A stretch of DNA of 59,277 bases from Vitrella brassicaformis (GCA_001179505.1 CDMY01000280.1:1-59277), one strand, 5' to 3'; shown: positions 11,710-24,778, counted from the stretch's first letter. Notes: a model not told the origin generated them from the sequence alone. Numbers and translations: made by a program.

Positions 11710-13837
11710 TCAGCCCTCGCCGCCGTCCCCATTCTGTTTGGGCATCTTGAGCAGCTCGCGAATGAACGACCCCGACCGTGGCGGCGCCCCACCCACACCC
11801 ACCGGCAATGACCTGAAGAAGCAGAGAGACGGACAGTGGTGTGTTTGGGGTGTGTGAGGATGGTCTTACGGTGCCGTCATTTGGCGCATGTCTTGCCGCC
11901 TTTGGATGGCATCCCTAGCACCATCGGGCAGCCCCCTCTCTGCACAGACACCGAACCCACACACACAGACAGCCGCACAGTGTGTTCACAGGTGCGGCGA
12001 ATTTCATTTCTCTCTCTCTCTTTCTCTCTCACCGATTGCCTCGACACAGTCGCCCACAGGCTTCCCCTGCCGCAGTGCCTCGACCAGGTTGTCATAGGCC
12101 TGCGAATACTCCTGTCCACACAAACAGAACCAAACCACACACACGTCATGCACTGAGCAGCCCTCTGTGGTGTGGTGTCACCGACCCTGCCACCCACCTT
12201 GAGCAGCAGCACGGCCTGCGTGACGGCCCATCGGGCCTGCAGAGTGACGCGTGGCAGCGACCAGGGCGGAAAGATGTCCCGACCAAGGAACAAGCGCTGC
12301 AGCAAGTGACAAGACACACACATACAGATGAGCACTCAGGTGGGTGTGATGCCTCCTCTCTCTCCACTGACGGCGCCCATGTCATGATCTCACCAGTGCG
12401 GCCTCGTCGCTCCTGCCGCCCTCTGCGTTGCCGAACTGCAGTGCCTCTGCGGCGATGCCGGCCATGGTGATGATGGACAGCCTGTCGATGGTCTCACGCC
12501 TCAGCTGCCCGCGCATCACCTCCTCCTTGATCTCAGGCACGAAAAAGATCGTACCTACACACACACAGAGAGAGAGAGGGAGATACAAATACATCGTGCC
12601 CACCGTCTGTGTGCGGTTGTCTGTCTGACCTCCCTGTCCGGCGACGAGTGCCTTCTCTTTGAAGAGCTGCGGCACCGTCACGATGCACCGCTGGATTGGG
12701 GCCCCCAGCAGGTAGCCGATGAGGAAGTGGCCCGCCTCATGCTTGACAATCCTCTCCTGGTAGGGGGGAAAGACCACCCGCGCGACGCTCTCCGACAGGA
12801 CGGACCGGAAGAAGAGGGAATCCACCAACACCACACCACACTGATGGTGGGTGACACACATCGATGGATGGGCGGCTATGGTGTGTGTGTCATGGGCTGT
12901 TTTCTCACCTCTAGAGGCACGAGAATGTTAAGCGTCTCAGGGGGCAGCAGGGCGATCTGCGCCAGGGCGAACGCCACACCGCTGAGACACACACGCAGAC
13001 ACACACCATCCAGCGAAGTGAGACCCGTAGTGCTGTGCTTGTGGCTGCTGATTCGGTCATGACTTACGCGACGGACCAGAAGACCCCCGAGCCCTTAGGT
13101 GTGAGCTTGTCGATGGTGAAGTTGGTGTACTTCTCGATGTTGGCATTCTGCAGCTCCACGTTGGTCTCCGCCTGGCCAGCCACCGGCCAGCACCCAGACG
13201 TCCCGCACAAGCCATACCCCCTGACAAACACACAGACACATGGTGGTTCCGGTCCACTCGCCTCTTGATGCATCTCTCTGGCTCACTTGAGGGCCCCCGC
13301 CTCGCTCAGTATCCGAAACAAATGAGAGATGTCCGACTGCGCCGACTCCAGCGCCTGGATCCCCCTGTCATTGTAGACCGACAGCGAGTTGAGCAGCCGC
13401 TTCGCAACCACATCACCGCCAGGCCCTGCCAGCCCGCCCGATGACTCCAGCCGACTGCACACGTCCCTCAAGTCGCCCTTGGTGATGCCTTCCTGACAGT
13501 CCTTAAGCAACGACTGCTGCTCCACAGACAGCCCGGCATCGGTATCGGTAGGCACTCGCATAGCGAGGGTGCTGTGCCGCCTTGTCGGTGCCCTGTGGGC
13601 CGTGTGGATGTGTCTGAGGGGAGCTGGCGGGACGAAGGAGGGGAGGGAGGGGGATGCATCGGCTGGCCACGCTGAGATGCAAAGATAGAGAACGACGGCC
13701 GCCAGCAGAGAAGCTGCGAGAGGGTGCCGTCTTCTGGTATGCCTTTTGCGGGCAGCATCATGGCGCGTCGACTCGTTCGAGGTGCACTCATGTGCACATT
13801 GCCGCCGTCGTGGTGCAGACCGCTGCGAGATCTGCAT
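11710..13837 (-). CDS. M41 (FtsH protease-domain)-like protein, plastid-targeted
   Basis: Nine exons leftward: 13837-13287, 13220-13068, 12981-12909, 12840-12630, 12554-12394, 12296-12198, 12111-12033, 11939-11870, 11812-11710; 499 residues with every phase consistent. It starts with a basic stretch, a hydrophobic core (about 41-58, LLAAVVLYLCISAWPADA) and an Arg/Thr/Pro-rich tract, which suggests a bipartite plastid leader. A zinc-protease motif HEAGH is at about 293-297, followed by 'FLIGYLLGAP', and then 'MAGIAAEALQFG' with 'GGRSDEAAL', matching the protease half of FtsH. No Walker A/B or AAA module is present, as in plant M41-like proteins of unknown role. The HExxH is intact, so activity is possible; the third ligand cannot be assigned safely. 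Likely a plastid membrane or stroma protein. Confidence 0.78.
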
Positions 13838-14053
13838 GTCGCCTTTCTTGAGTAGAACTGGAGTCAGAGTCGCGCAGTTTCTTCAGTTTTTTCGAGATCC
13901 TGCTGTAGTACAGCTCTTCAACAATCAGGATGTGTGTTTGTTGCCGGAGAGACAAAAAGGCGCGCGATGGTCAAAGGGTCGCCTGTCTTAAGAGCAGTTC
14001 CGCCGTAAAATGGACTTTGAAGTCTGAAGTGTCGCAGCGAAATCGCATCCGAT

Positions 14054-15433
14054 ATGCTCGCAACAGAAGCTCTCGGTGGTCCTCCTCCTTTCACTATGCC
14101 CTCTCCGCACCTCCGCCAGCCCCCCTACCAACCTCCGCCCCTCCTCTCCTACCGGACAGTTCCCTCGGCTCCCGGAGCCCCCTCTCCCCACCCCATCAAG
14201 ACAGACGGTGCCTACGTGGTCAAGGAGGAGCCGGGCGTGCCTTCCGGGACGGCCAACCGCGCTGAGACACGCAAACGACCTCTCGAGGAGGCTGTCGGTG
14301 CTGAGGAAGGGCAGAGCGGCGAGCAGGAGTCGCTGGGCAAGTTGCTGTCGCTCCACCGGAGCCACTCGTTCTCTCATGTGGTGGATAAGTCGGCCGATGT
14401 CAAGACTGCCGTTCCATCGCCGTCGAGCAGCCTCAGCGGGACGTCTGGCCTAGGTGGTGTTGGTGTTGGTGCGTTGAAGGAGACCGATGGCGCGACGACG
14501 GCCATTCAGGAGCAGGGAGGGGTGGGAGGGCAGGGGGACGGGCAGGGGAGTAGTGGTGTTGCTGCGCGTCGCCTGGCTGGCGACAAGATGTTGAAGTTTG
14601 GTGACGTCACGCTCATCGCGGGCAAGCCGCGAAAGTGGCGAAAGGTACGCACTCACGCACGCACGATAACACAACACACACGATGCCCAACATAAACACT
14701 CCTGTATGTCTGTCTGTCTGTGTCACTGTGTGCAGGTGTCAGTGATCGGGGGCCATTTCTCCCGTGTCAAGTGGATCGCGGTGCCGTTCTCCGAGGACGA
14801 CGAGTTCCGCCAGGTACAATGCCGAATGCGATGGCCGCCACTCGGCCTCGCACGATCCAGGAGCGTCGCGTGAATGAATGGCCCGAGGACCGGATCCATC
14901 ATCCTGTCTGCCTGCCCGTGTGTGTCTGTCTGTCTGTATGTCCAGAGTCTAGTGAGGTATGTGCAGCCTGACGAGGGGGGGCAGGGGACTAAGGGTAAGC
15001 GGGGCCGCAAGGCGGCGGCGGCGGCTCAGCAGCAGGCCACCGAGTACTCGAGGGCCAGAGAGTGCGCCGCGGCGCTGCACGCCTCCCTGCATGCCAGGGT
15101 AACCACACACATACACACCCACAGACACACACAGGATGGTCGCTATGTCGATGGGCTGCGTGGATGTGCGTCGGTGGACTCTAGTCACTTTAAAGCGCTT
15201 CTCGGACGGACTGGCCATATTATTGGCGTGATGCGTGTGTATTATTCTCTCTTGTTCAGGGCGTGCCGACGGCCGCAGCGGCGTCGTCTGCTCCGCTGGC
15301 TCACCACGCTGCTGCATCAGCGGTGAGAAGGACCGGTGGGTGTGCGTGGGGGCGACAGATGGATGGATGGATGTGTGTGGTGTCGTGTGGATTATGTGGG
15401 TGTGCGTCCATGCAGTACCTGCAGCAGCCCTAG
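14054..15433 (+). CDS. Hypothetical Pro/Gly-rich protein with short basic core
   Basis: Five exons: 14054-14644, 14736-14813, 14946-15098, 15260-15322, 15416-15433; about 300 residues, all junctions phase 0. The first 170 residues are disordered (Pro-rich, then Ser/Gly-rich). The ordered core spans exons 1-3: FGDVTLIAGKPRKWRK, VSVIGGHFSRVKWIAVPF, 'LVRYVQPDEG', followed by a basic 'KGKRGRK' and Ala/Gln-rich tail. 'KPRKWRK' and 'KGKRGRK' could be nuclear localisation signals, so a chromatin or transcription role is possible but not shown. An alternative start is the ATG at 14096. It begins 216 bases from the divergent M41-like gene. Confidence 0.65.
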
Positions 15434-17963
15434 CTCAGCTCACCTCCGCTCATCAGCCACACCCACCTGTAAACAAACAAGAAGAGAGCAGAGAGGAGAA
15501 GAGCGTGCAGCCAGTCCATCCATCCACAGATGTGCAGTCGACACACACACACACACACATTGATTGATTGATGGTTGGTTGGCTGCTTGGTTGGTTGCTG
15601 TGAAGAAGAATACGTTCACTCACTCAGTCACTCACTTGCGCGTTTTTGATGAACCTGGCTGCCTGGCTGCCTGCTGGTTGCTTGCCTGTGAGTGGATGGA
15701 TGGGTGGGTGTCGGTTGGGTGCGGCTGGTCTGTCGGATGGATGGATGTGTTTTGACGAGACAGCCGCCCACCCATGGCATGGCCAGCCAGCGGTACGTAA
15801 GGAAGTTGATGGATTGGTTGGTTGATCGATTGATGCGTGTGTGAGGTGTGTACAAGTAAGTGGACACCTGGCATGATCGAACCGCTGCGTGTCTCGTCCG
15901 TCATGCGTCTATCCCATCCACTCACTGATTGCCTGATGGATGGATCCATGGATGGATGGATGGAGTACTTGTAAAGATTGCTTGCCCGTGCTGTGCTCGT
16001 CTGTGTGGGAGAAATCCATCCATCCATCCACCGAATGACTGAGATCAAGGCTTGCGGCGGCTATACAAACATTCACCCACCGACGTCAGTCAAGTTGAAG
16101 TCGGTCCATCGTCAGTCAGTCAACACATACATGTACACGACATGGGGGCAGGCACTACAAAATCAGCACCAGCAGCGAACCACAGACGGACAGACAACCA
16201 ACCAACCAATACGAAAGCCAAATGGCTGGGCGGGGGCGCACTCGCTCACAGGCCGCCCAGCTGGCAGGCTGGCTGGCTGAGGCTGACTATAAGAAAGAGG
16301 TGTCTCTTCCCTCCACTCCTGTCCTGTCCTGTGTGTGCGTGTGTGTGTTGTTGCCCTGTCCGTCCGTCCCTATGAGCACTAGCAGGCAGCTAGATGCAGC
16401 CTATGGGCTCGCTTTCCGAGCCACTTATCCATCCATATGGATGACTGACATGCACTGCACCTGGCTGGCTGGCTGGCTGCCGATGGGCAATCGACTCACA
16501 GATGAACAGGCAAGTCCCCCGGGCCGTGTCGGCCGCCCGACAGCCAATTGACGGTCAGTCCTTCGTCTGCTCGCTCTACATGACATGACATGACGTGTGG
16601 TCCTTCCTCTCCTCCTCTGTCTCATGAGAAGTCTGTCTGAGTGAGTCGGCGAGTGCAGTGAGTCAGTCAGTGTAGTCAGTGTCGGCTGGTGAGTGGCTCG
16701 GCTTGGCTCGCCCTTTACACACACACACACACACAGGCCTTTACAAACACCACAGACACACACACAGAGAATACAGGCAGACAGAAGCATGTTGTGGATG
16801 GATGGATGGATGGCGCACAAATAGTCATCCCTCCCTCTCTGTGCACTCATGTGCAGCTGACAGCCAGTGGTCTGTCTGTCTGTCTGTCTGAGTGGTAGCT
16901 AGCTAGATACACCAGTAACTAGGCGGTAATGAAGTAGAAGCTGTGTGTGAGTGAAGGGTAGAGGAGCGTTGCTTCAGTCGGTATCTGTGTGTGTGAGTGT
17001 GTCGGTGCGTCGGTGCGTTGGTGTGTAAGTGTGCATCAGAAAGCAAGTACGGCAGTCCTTAAGGGCTGGCTTCTCTTGACCCCAAAAATGGAATGGAAAA
17101 CAGTCAGTCGTACGTTTCTCTGGATTCGACTGGACTGCACTGGGCTGGGCTGTCTGAAATATCCACTCATCCCCTCATCCATCCGTCCACGGATGCTCAG
17201 AAGAGCAAAAATGGTAAGCGTCAGGGCTTCGTATGGGCTTCATATGGAGTCCTCCCCGCTCTCTCGTCTCGTTGTTCGCATGGTTCAGCCAGGCGCACCC
17301 AACGGCCTCTTGCTGAGCCTGGTCAGAGGCCAGCAGAAGGACATTGATTACGCCGTGCCAAACCACTGGGGACAAGGGACCAAGAGAGTGGAGTGAGTGC
17401 CACCATCTATCTCATGTCGACCATTGATTCATTCCTCTGCTGTTCTTGTCTTGCTCCCTTGCCCCCAAGACACACAGGCGCAAGAGAGAGAGAGAGAGAG
17501 AGAGAAGAACCACACACAACACACACGCAGACCCTCAAAATGTCGGCCAGGCCCAGCCAGGCCATGCACCAAAGGAAAGAAAGCAAGCAACAGGGCAATA
17601 TAGGCAATATAATGGGGCGGGTGGGGTGGGGCGGGGTGGGATGGCTGGCTGCAAAACTGTCGCTGTATCAGGGAGGGATGGTGTGTGGTGTGTGGTGGTT
17701 CATGCTGGTCATCAGTCAGTTATGGACAAGCCACTAGCACCACACCACAGCACAGCACAGCATATCACGCCAGACAGAGCACAAGTGCAAAAAGCTCTCA
17801 CACTCGTCCAATCCACTTGTGCGAACACACACCATATATACCGAAAAAACGAATTAACACACCCATCCATCCAATGGCATCCATCCAATGGCATCCATCC
17901 CCCGACATACTGTCAAAACAAAAACAACTTTCTGTCTGTCTCCTTGCAGCTAGGTGGCGTCAC
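15434..17963. repeat. 2.5-kb microsatellite-rich convergent spacer
   Basis: Separates two convergent gene ends. It contains many short arrays: (TGGA)n at 15360-15370, 15690-15750, 15940-15965 and 16795-16812; CATC/ATCC runs near 16015-16035; 'ggttggtt' runs at 15565-15600; GTCA/CAGT steps at 16090-16120 and 16650-16690; (GA)n at 17484-17506; a 13-base 'catccaatggcat' tandem at 17866-17900. Open frames in 16.9-17.4 kb have no splice or protein-like support, so I call no gene. Confidence 0.55.
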
Positions 17964-20279
17964 TCACACGAGCCCTGCCGGCGTCATCTGCGGCAGTGGA
18001 GGCGAAAAGCCCCTTCCCACCGCAGACCGCTCCCCGCCGACCGCCCGGCTGTGCGCACTCTTCTCCCGAACCACCTCTCCCTCTCTGGTCTCATTATTCC
18101 CACCGCTGCTAGTGGACGGCAGCAGCCCAGGCGCGTTCCTGGACACGCCCATGCCCATGCCCATGCCCACCCACGGGAGCACCTGCGCCAGCAGCCCCCT
18201 GCCCATGCCTATTCCCCGCCCCCTCCCCCTACCCTTGTCCGCCCTGCTCTTGTGCAGCTTGTCGTAGGTGACGTCTTCCGACGCATTGGCCTGTTGATGG
18301 CTATGGGGGTCGTCCAGTGGTGTGGGTGAGTCGGGGGGCGAGAGGTGGTGGTCTGAAGGTGACGAAGGCATGTAGTCGGGGTGGTGGGATGATGGTTTGA
18401 GGGGAGGGGGGCGGGGGCGGTCGAGCAGCCTGTTGGTGGACGGGAGGGGGCTGCCAAGGCCGTCGAGGGGCATCGCTGCTGCTGCTGACGATGGGGCCGC
18501 ATCCTCCCCACTGCTGGCGAATGGCGGGACTTGATGCACACGGAAAGGGGAGCCGTTCGATGTGGTGGAGGGGTCGGAGGAGCTCCCCCTGCCGACGAGC
18601 GTGCAGTCCATCGACGTGATGCTGCTCTCACTGCTGGTGGTGGAGATGCCCGTGCCGTCCTCCCCCTCCATCTCCGCTGTGCTGCACCGGGTGCTGCTCG
18701 TGGGGGAGGAAGCGTCGTTGCTGCCAATGACAATCCTCTTCCCCCCGTGTGAGCTGTGGTGGACGTCCACCAGATGGTAGCCCGTCGGTAGCCGGTAGGA
18801 GGACGCCGCAAGAGTCACAGCGGGGGCGGGGGGCGGTGCTGCTGCGCTGTCGCCAGTGTACTCGAGCTCGCCTGTCGTCTCCGACGGCTGCTCGGCTGTC
18901 ATGTTGTCGGCGGTGTCTGCAGGCCTTTGTTTCGCTACTGCAGGCAGCGGCAGCACGGCGGACGACTGTGGGTGTGGGTGTGGGTGTGGGTGTGGGTGTT
19001 GCCGCAGCTTCAGCCATGTCTTGGCGAAGACGGCAGCGAAGACCGACACGACGGCGGCCCACTGCATGGGCCGCAGTGATGTGTTGAACCAGATGACGGA
19101 CACCAGCACCATGAACAGCTTTCGCGTCGTGGTTATGAGGGAGGTGTGGAGGGCGCCGAGAGTGCGTATGCCGATGTAGGTGAAGCCCTGGCCGAGGGCC
19201 CCACAGGCGCAGAAGAGCCCCACCAGGTGGTAGACGTTGGGGTGGCGGATGGTGAAGGCCCAGAGGCCGGCGCCCTCGAAGACGAGCACGCCGATGCCGG
19301 CGAAGATGAGGGAGAAAAAGTTGATGCAGCACATCATCTCCCACGACGAGAAGTGACACCGGGTGGCAATCTTGTCCTGCCGAGAACTGATTGGCCGACA
19401 CATGAATGACACAGAGACAGACACACAGACAGACAGACACACAGACAGACAGACAAAAGTGTGTGTGTGTGTGTGTGTCCGATGATCTGACTGACTCACT
19501 CCCTCCCTCACCCAGTGAGCCCATCGCATGCCAGTGATATGAGCAGCAGCACGTTGCCTGTGAGCGTGCTCACAGCGTTGCCATCGTTCCGAACCTTGCT
19601 CAAGTTGAAGCTACACACACACACACACATCCATTTCTCCCCCTCTCCCCTTCTCCCCCTCTCCACCTCCACCCATCGGGCTGCTTACATGCCAAGGCTG
19701 CCCACGAGCCACACCACAATGACCGCCTCCGCCAGGCTGTATCTTCGCGAGCCCATCCACAGTGACAGCAGCAGGATGCTCACGGGCTTGGCGCACTTGG
19801 CGAGCGACTGAGTGGGGTAGTCCACTAGAGTGAGCGAGTGCCACGAGGCGAATTTGGCCAGCACCAGGGTGAGGGCCGTGAGGATGAACTCGGTGAGCGC
19901 CGGGCGGTCCAGCCGCTTTGTGAGGGACGACACCAGCCGATGGGGGGCGCCGCTGTGCTGCAGAGTGAGCACCGCTGACGCCTGAACCAACGAACAAGCG
20001 GAGCAAAGAAGAAAGAGCACACAGAGGAATGTGAGCCAGGGATGGGGGCTCTTGATTACATACCATGGCGACATTGGCGATGCACGAGAGGAAGAGCAGG
20101 CTGTACGTGAAGGTGAACTGCTCTGTGGCCTGCTGCCCACCGCCTCCGCCACCGCCACCGCCCGACGACCCATCCCCGGTGTCCGCCGAGAACTGGTAGA
20201 GCTGCTGCTGCACGATGCCATGCGCAAAGAAGAACGAGTAGATGCCCCCAGCCACCAACAGCACCGTACACAAACTCAT
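17964..20279 (-). CDS. SLC35B-type nucleotide-sugar transporter with long tail
   Basis: Multi-pass transporter of the UAA/SLC35B family, which carries nucleotide sugars (or ATP) across ER or Golgi membranes. Four exons leftward: 20279-20064, 19981-19689, 19610-19512, 19386-17964; 676 residues. Family hallmarks: N-terminal hydrophobic 'FFFAHGIVQQQLYQF', 'PVSILLLSLWMG', 'NVLLLISLACDGLTG', 'CGALGQGFTYIGIRTLG', and the C-terminal signature TTRKLFMVLVSVIWF followed by 'SLRPMQWAAV'. A poly-Gly insertion lies in the first loop. After the last membrane helix comes a tail of about 340 residues, His-Pro repeat first and then Ser/Pro-rich, probably cytosolic and disordered. The stop at 17964 abuts a GTGAGT, so a further 3' exon cannot be excluded. 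Substrate unknown. Confidence 0.85.
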
Positions 20280-20727
20280 CGACGCTTCTCTCCACTACTC
20301 CAAAACCTCCCAAATGGCTCCCTCCCGGGCACACTCATCCCTGTGGGCACATGCCCCTCCTCGGCGTAACAACTGCAGCCGCCCAGAGCCCACAACCCCC
20401 TCTCGCATCAACGGTTCCTTGACGGCTGTTGGAAGTTGGAACCGCACTTGGCCGTCAGAGACGAAACTGACTCTCTGGGAGGCTGCGGAAGGGCACAAAG
20501 AACGAACACCGCAGCCGAATTCTTCGCGGAGCGATCCGAGTTTCGGCTCGCAGTGAGCTTGGCTTGCTTAGAGGCTCTTTGTGGAGGGTGCAGGAGGCGC
20601 ACCTGCCTCTGTGCTGTGAAGGCCTCAGTTTCCCTTGCGTGATCCGCGTTTCTTTTGGTGGGTGGCATGGGTTGGTTCTGGTGAGGCTGCTGCTGGTGCT
20701 GGGCTGGTGCTCTAGGGCTAGGGAGAG
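20280..20727. promoter_or_regulatory. Divergent intergenic region, transporter / Cu-ATPase
   Basis: 448 bases between the ATGs of the minus-strand SLC35B gene and the plus-strand copper ATPase. It must hold both promoters. No TATA box or metal-response-like repeat was recognised. Short frames on both strands here lack splice or protein support. Confidence 0.4.
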
Positions 20728-21041
20728 ATGAAGACCGCTCCCAGCGATGCGGCTGCGCCCCTGCACGACGGGTGAGCAACAAAACACAAACCGAAATCAG
20801 TCAAGGAGTGTCGTGTTTGTTAACCTCTGTTGATACTGGTTGGTTTGTGTGGTTGGCTGTCTGTCTGTTTGTCTGCCTGTGTGCTTGTGTGCCTGTGTGT
20901 GACCGTGATTTGTGTGTTGGCCTGGCAGGGGGCAGTCGAAGCTTTATCAGGCAGAGATACGAGTACTCGGTAGGCACACCCAACACACTTATTGGCCAAA
21001 CCGCGGAGTGTGATCTGATCTTCTCTGCACTGTGAGTGTGT

Positions 21042-21073
<32 letters not shown>

Positions 21074-23337
21074 AGGTATGACGTGCGCGTCGTGTGTGTC
21101 GACGGTCGAGCGGCGTCTGAAGGGCATGGATGGCGTCACCGATGCGGCCGTCAACCTGGTCATGCAGAAGGCCGTCGTCACATTCGTCGACACACCGGTG
21201 AGGACGCCGGCCCAGTGAAGCTCCACTGTGGTGCAGTGGTTGCTTGTGTGTGTGTGTGTGTGTGTGTGGCCTGTGGATGGATGGATGTGTCTGTTAGTCT
21301 GGCCCGTCGGCCGAGGACATATGTGAGGCGATAGAGGACGTCGGCTTCGACGCTGAGCTCCTGGCGTGTGTCAAACAGACACCGCCATCTGCATCACCCA
21401 CCGCCACACAGGTGGTGGATGATTTGTTTGCTGATACTGATACGTCGATCGAGCCGTCGGTCGCGGCACTCTGTGTGTTGTCTTGTCGTGTGTCAGGCGT
21501 CTGTGTCTAAGCCAGCCAGTCCGATGGCTGGCAGTGGTGGGGGCACCGGCGCCAAGCACGACCACAAACCTGCCACGAGAGAAGCAGAGCTCAAGATCAC
21601 CGGTGCGTTCGCGAAAAGCAGACACATACACACACACACAGAAAGAGAGAGAGGGGCCCCCATGTGTGTGGCTGTGTGTGCCTGGGATGGGCAGGGATGA
21701 CCTGCGCGTCGTGTGTCAAGACGATAGAGGGTCACCTGCGTCGCGTGTCTGGCGTGGCGAGTGTGGCCATCAACCTGGTGCTCGAGAGGGGCAGGGTCAC
21801 CTTCGACCCTTCACTCATCAACGCGCAGGTACATAGACGCCAGAATCATCATCATGTCCTGTACCATCAATCGGTGGCTGCGTCCCCCCCTCAGAGCCTA
21901 TGTGAGGAGATTGAGGACGTGGGCTTCGACGCGGAGGTCATGAGCGAGCGGAATATTGACGAAAGCGTGCAGGTCCGTCAGGGGGGGAGATAGAGAGGGC
22001 GATGCGAGCCACACGGACCACCACCTGCCTCTGAGATTGATGCCCTTGGTGCGTCTGGTCTGTTTGTTCAGTCGGCCACGGCGGTGTTGGCGGTTCGTGT
22101 GGACGACATCCACCACAAGCCCACAGCCGACAAGGCCATCGCATACATCAAACAGGTACACACACACACACGCGCTTCCACGCAATGCTGCCCTTCATAT
22201 CCGTGTGTGTGTGTGAATCAGCTGCCTGGCGTGTTGGGGTGTGTCCGTGCGCGGCGGAGCAGCCACGTGCGCATCACCTACAACCCACACCTCATAGGGG
22301 CCCGGCAGCTGCTCCAGCGAATTGCGGATGAGGGCGGCATCGACGGACAGTGGGCACCGGCAGACGACCTGCAGGCAAGCAACCNNNNNNNNNNNNNNNN
22401 NNNNNNNNNNNNNNNNNNNNNNNNNNNNNNNNNNNNNNNNNNNNNNNNNNNNNNNNNNNNNNNNNNNNNNNNNNNNNNNNNNNNNNNNNNNNNNNNNNNN
22501 NNNNNNNNNNNNNNNNNNNNNNNNNNNNNNNNNNNNNNNNNNNNNNNNNNNNNNNNNNNNNNNNNNNNNNNNNNNNNNNNNNNNNNNNNNNNNNNNNNNN
22601 NNNNNNNNNNNNNNNNNNNNNNNNNNNNNNNNNNNNNNNNNNNNNNNNNNNNNNNNNNNNNNNNNNNNNNNNNNNNNNNNNNNNGGGGGGGGGGGGGGCT
22701 CTGTGTGCTGTCGTGCTTACGTCGAGCCTGTGTCTTGCGTGTGTGTCTTATGGTGGTCAGGAGGACGCCAAATCGGGTGCGCTAGGCGAGGAGCGGTCCC
22801 TCCGCCGTGACTTCCTCTCCTGTCTGGTGCCGGGCGGCGTCGTGTTGGTGCTGGCGATGCTCTACAGCAGACACTCCATGCCCCGGTGGCTGGGGAGAGA
22901 GATGCTGCCGGGGGTGTCGGTGTGCGCCGTGCTCATGTTCATCTTTGCCACGCCCATTCAGTTCGTCTTTGGGAGACGCTTCCATATTGGCGCTTACAAA
23001 GTGAGAGAGAGCGACACAGACGCGCGGACACACACACAGAGGGAGGGAGGGAGGGAGGGAGGGAGAGAGGGAGGGAGGGAGAGAGGGAGGGAGAGAGGCA
23101 AGCAGACACACAGAGAGAGTGTGGCATTCGTTGTGTCAGGCGATGATACACGGGTCGCCCAACATGGATGTGTTGATCTCATTGGCGACCAACCTGACGT
23201 TCGGCTACTCCACCCTGGTGCTCATCATCTCCTTCTTCCAGCACCTCGTCGAGCCACACAAACCCAAACCATGTGCCACACACTCAGGACCCTAAACACC
23301 ACACGAGGCGCCTGCCCTTTCCGCCATTGATCTCTCC

Positions 23338-23372
<35 letters not shown>

Positions 23373-23737
23373 TGTGTGCGTCTGATCTCAGCCCATGCGG
23401 TCGACCCGGCTCACTTTTTCGACACGTCTGCCGTGCTCATCACTGTCGTCATGCTGGGCAAGGTGAGACACACACACACACACACAGCTGGACACGAAGA
23501 CGCACACGCATGTGTGTGTCATACGACATCCCAGATGCTCGAGGGCCGTGCGAAACGTCGCACGATGGAGGCCATCGACAGGTATACACACGCACATACA
23601 CACACTCACCCTCACAGACACACATGTGCCTGCCTGGGTGTTCGGTGTGTGCGTGTGTGCGCCAGCCTGCTGGCCCTGCAGCCACACACAGCGACACTGG
23701 TCGAGGGAAAAGACGGGTACACACACACACACACACG

Positions 23738-23774
<37 letters not shown>

Positions 23775-24745
23775 GGGGCCACCCCCACAGGTATACTCGA
23801 CATTTCGGTGTGTGGTTGTGCCAGCGACTCGAGCGACGGCCGTGTGCGCGAGATCCCGTTCGAGCTCATCCAGGTGGGCGATCTGCTCAAGGTCTTCCCG
23901 GGCGGACAGATACCCGTCGACGGCATCAAACAGGTATTGACCGCTTTACCACACACACACACACACACACACAATGACGCCGCCCCTGTGCGTGTGTGGG
24001 TGTGCTATAGAGTGCTGGGTACACGTCTGTTGACGAGAGTCTGATAACTGGCGAGAGCAAGGCCGTCGAGAAGGCCGTGGGCGACGTGGTGCTTGGTGGC
24101 AGCACATGCCTTGCTGGACACGTCATACTCAGAGCCACACAAGTAACCGACCTTCACTGACACACACACACACACACACACAGAGAGAGAGAGGGAGAGG
24201 GTGTGTGTGGTTCGGGGTGCATGGCCTCTCTGTTTGTGTGTGATAGGTCGGTTCGAGCACCACCTTGGGTCAGATCATCTCTCTGGTGGAGCAGGCGCAG
24301 ACGTCCAAGGCTCCCGTGCAGCAAACCGCCGACAAAATCGCCAGGTTCACTCACACACACACACAGACGCCTACACACCACACGAGCGTATGCACTCCCC
24401 CTTTCTCTCTCCTTGTTGTGTGTGTGTGTGTGCAGGCATTTCGTGCCATGTGTGCTGTGTGTGGCCGTCGTCACGTGGGTGGTCTGGTTCTCGCTCACCT
24501 TCAGTGGCACGGTCGAACCCAACTTGGCCGGGGTAGGGCACCTTCCGTCAGGCTGCTCTGCTAGGACACACAGAAACCGAAAAGAGAGAGAGCGTGTGTG
24601 TGTGTATATGTGTGTGTGTAGATGGCAACAGCACACGAGGCGCACCCCCTCTCAGTCAAGTTCATGTTCGCCATGAGATTCGGAATTGCCGTCCTCGCAA
24701 TCGGTCTGTAACCCCTCCCTCCAACTCCCTCTCTCTCTCCTCCTC

Positions 24746-24778
<33 letters not shown>

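Noticed and set aside
11710-13837. Complete FtsH protease
   Set aside because: Only the protease-half motifs are present; no Walker A, Walker B or SRH sequence in any exon.
16989-17396. 135-codon plus-strand frame in the repeat-rich spacer
   Set aside because: No splice sites, no family resemblance and rich in simple repeats.
18628-19524. 298-codon minus-strand frame in the transporter
   Set aside because: Alternative frame of the same exon; the transporter frame has the membrane helices and the SLC35B signature.
22375-22760. Missing exon of the Cu-ATPase in the gap
   Set aside because: Flanking exons join in phase 0 and the spacing from the third metal-binding-like domain to the first helix is normal.
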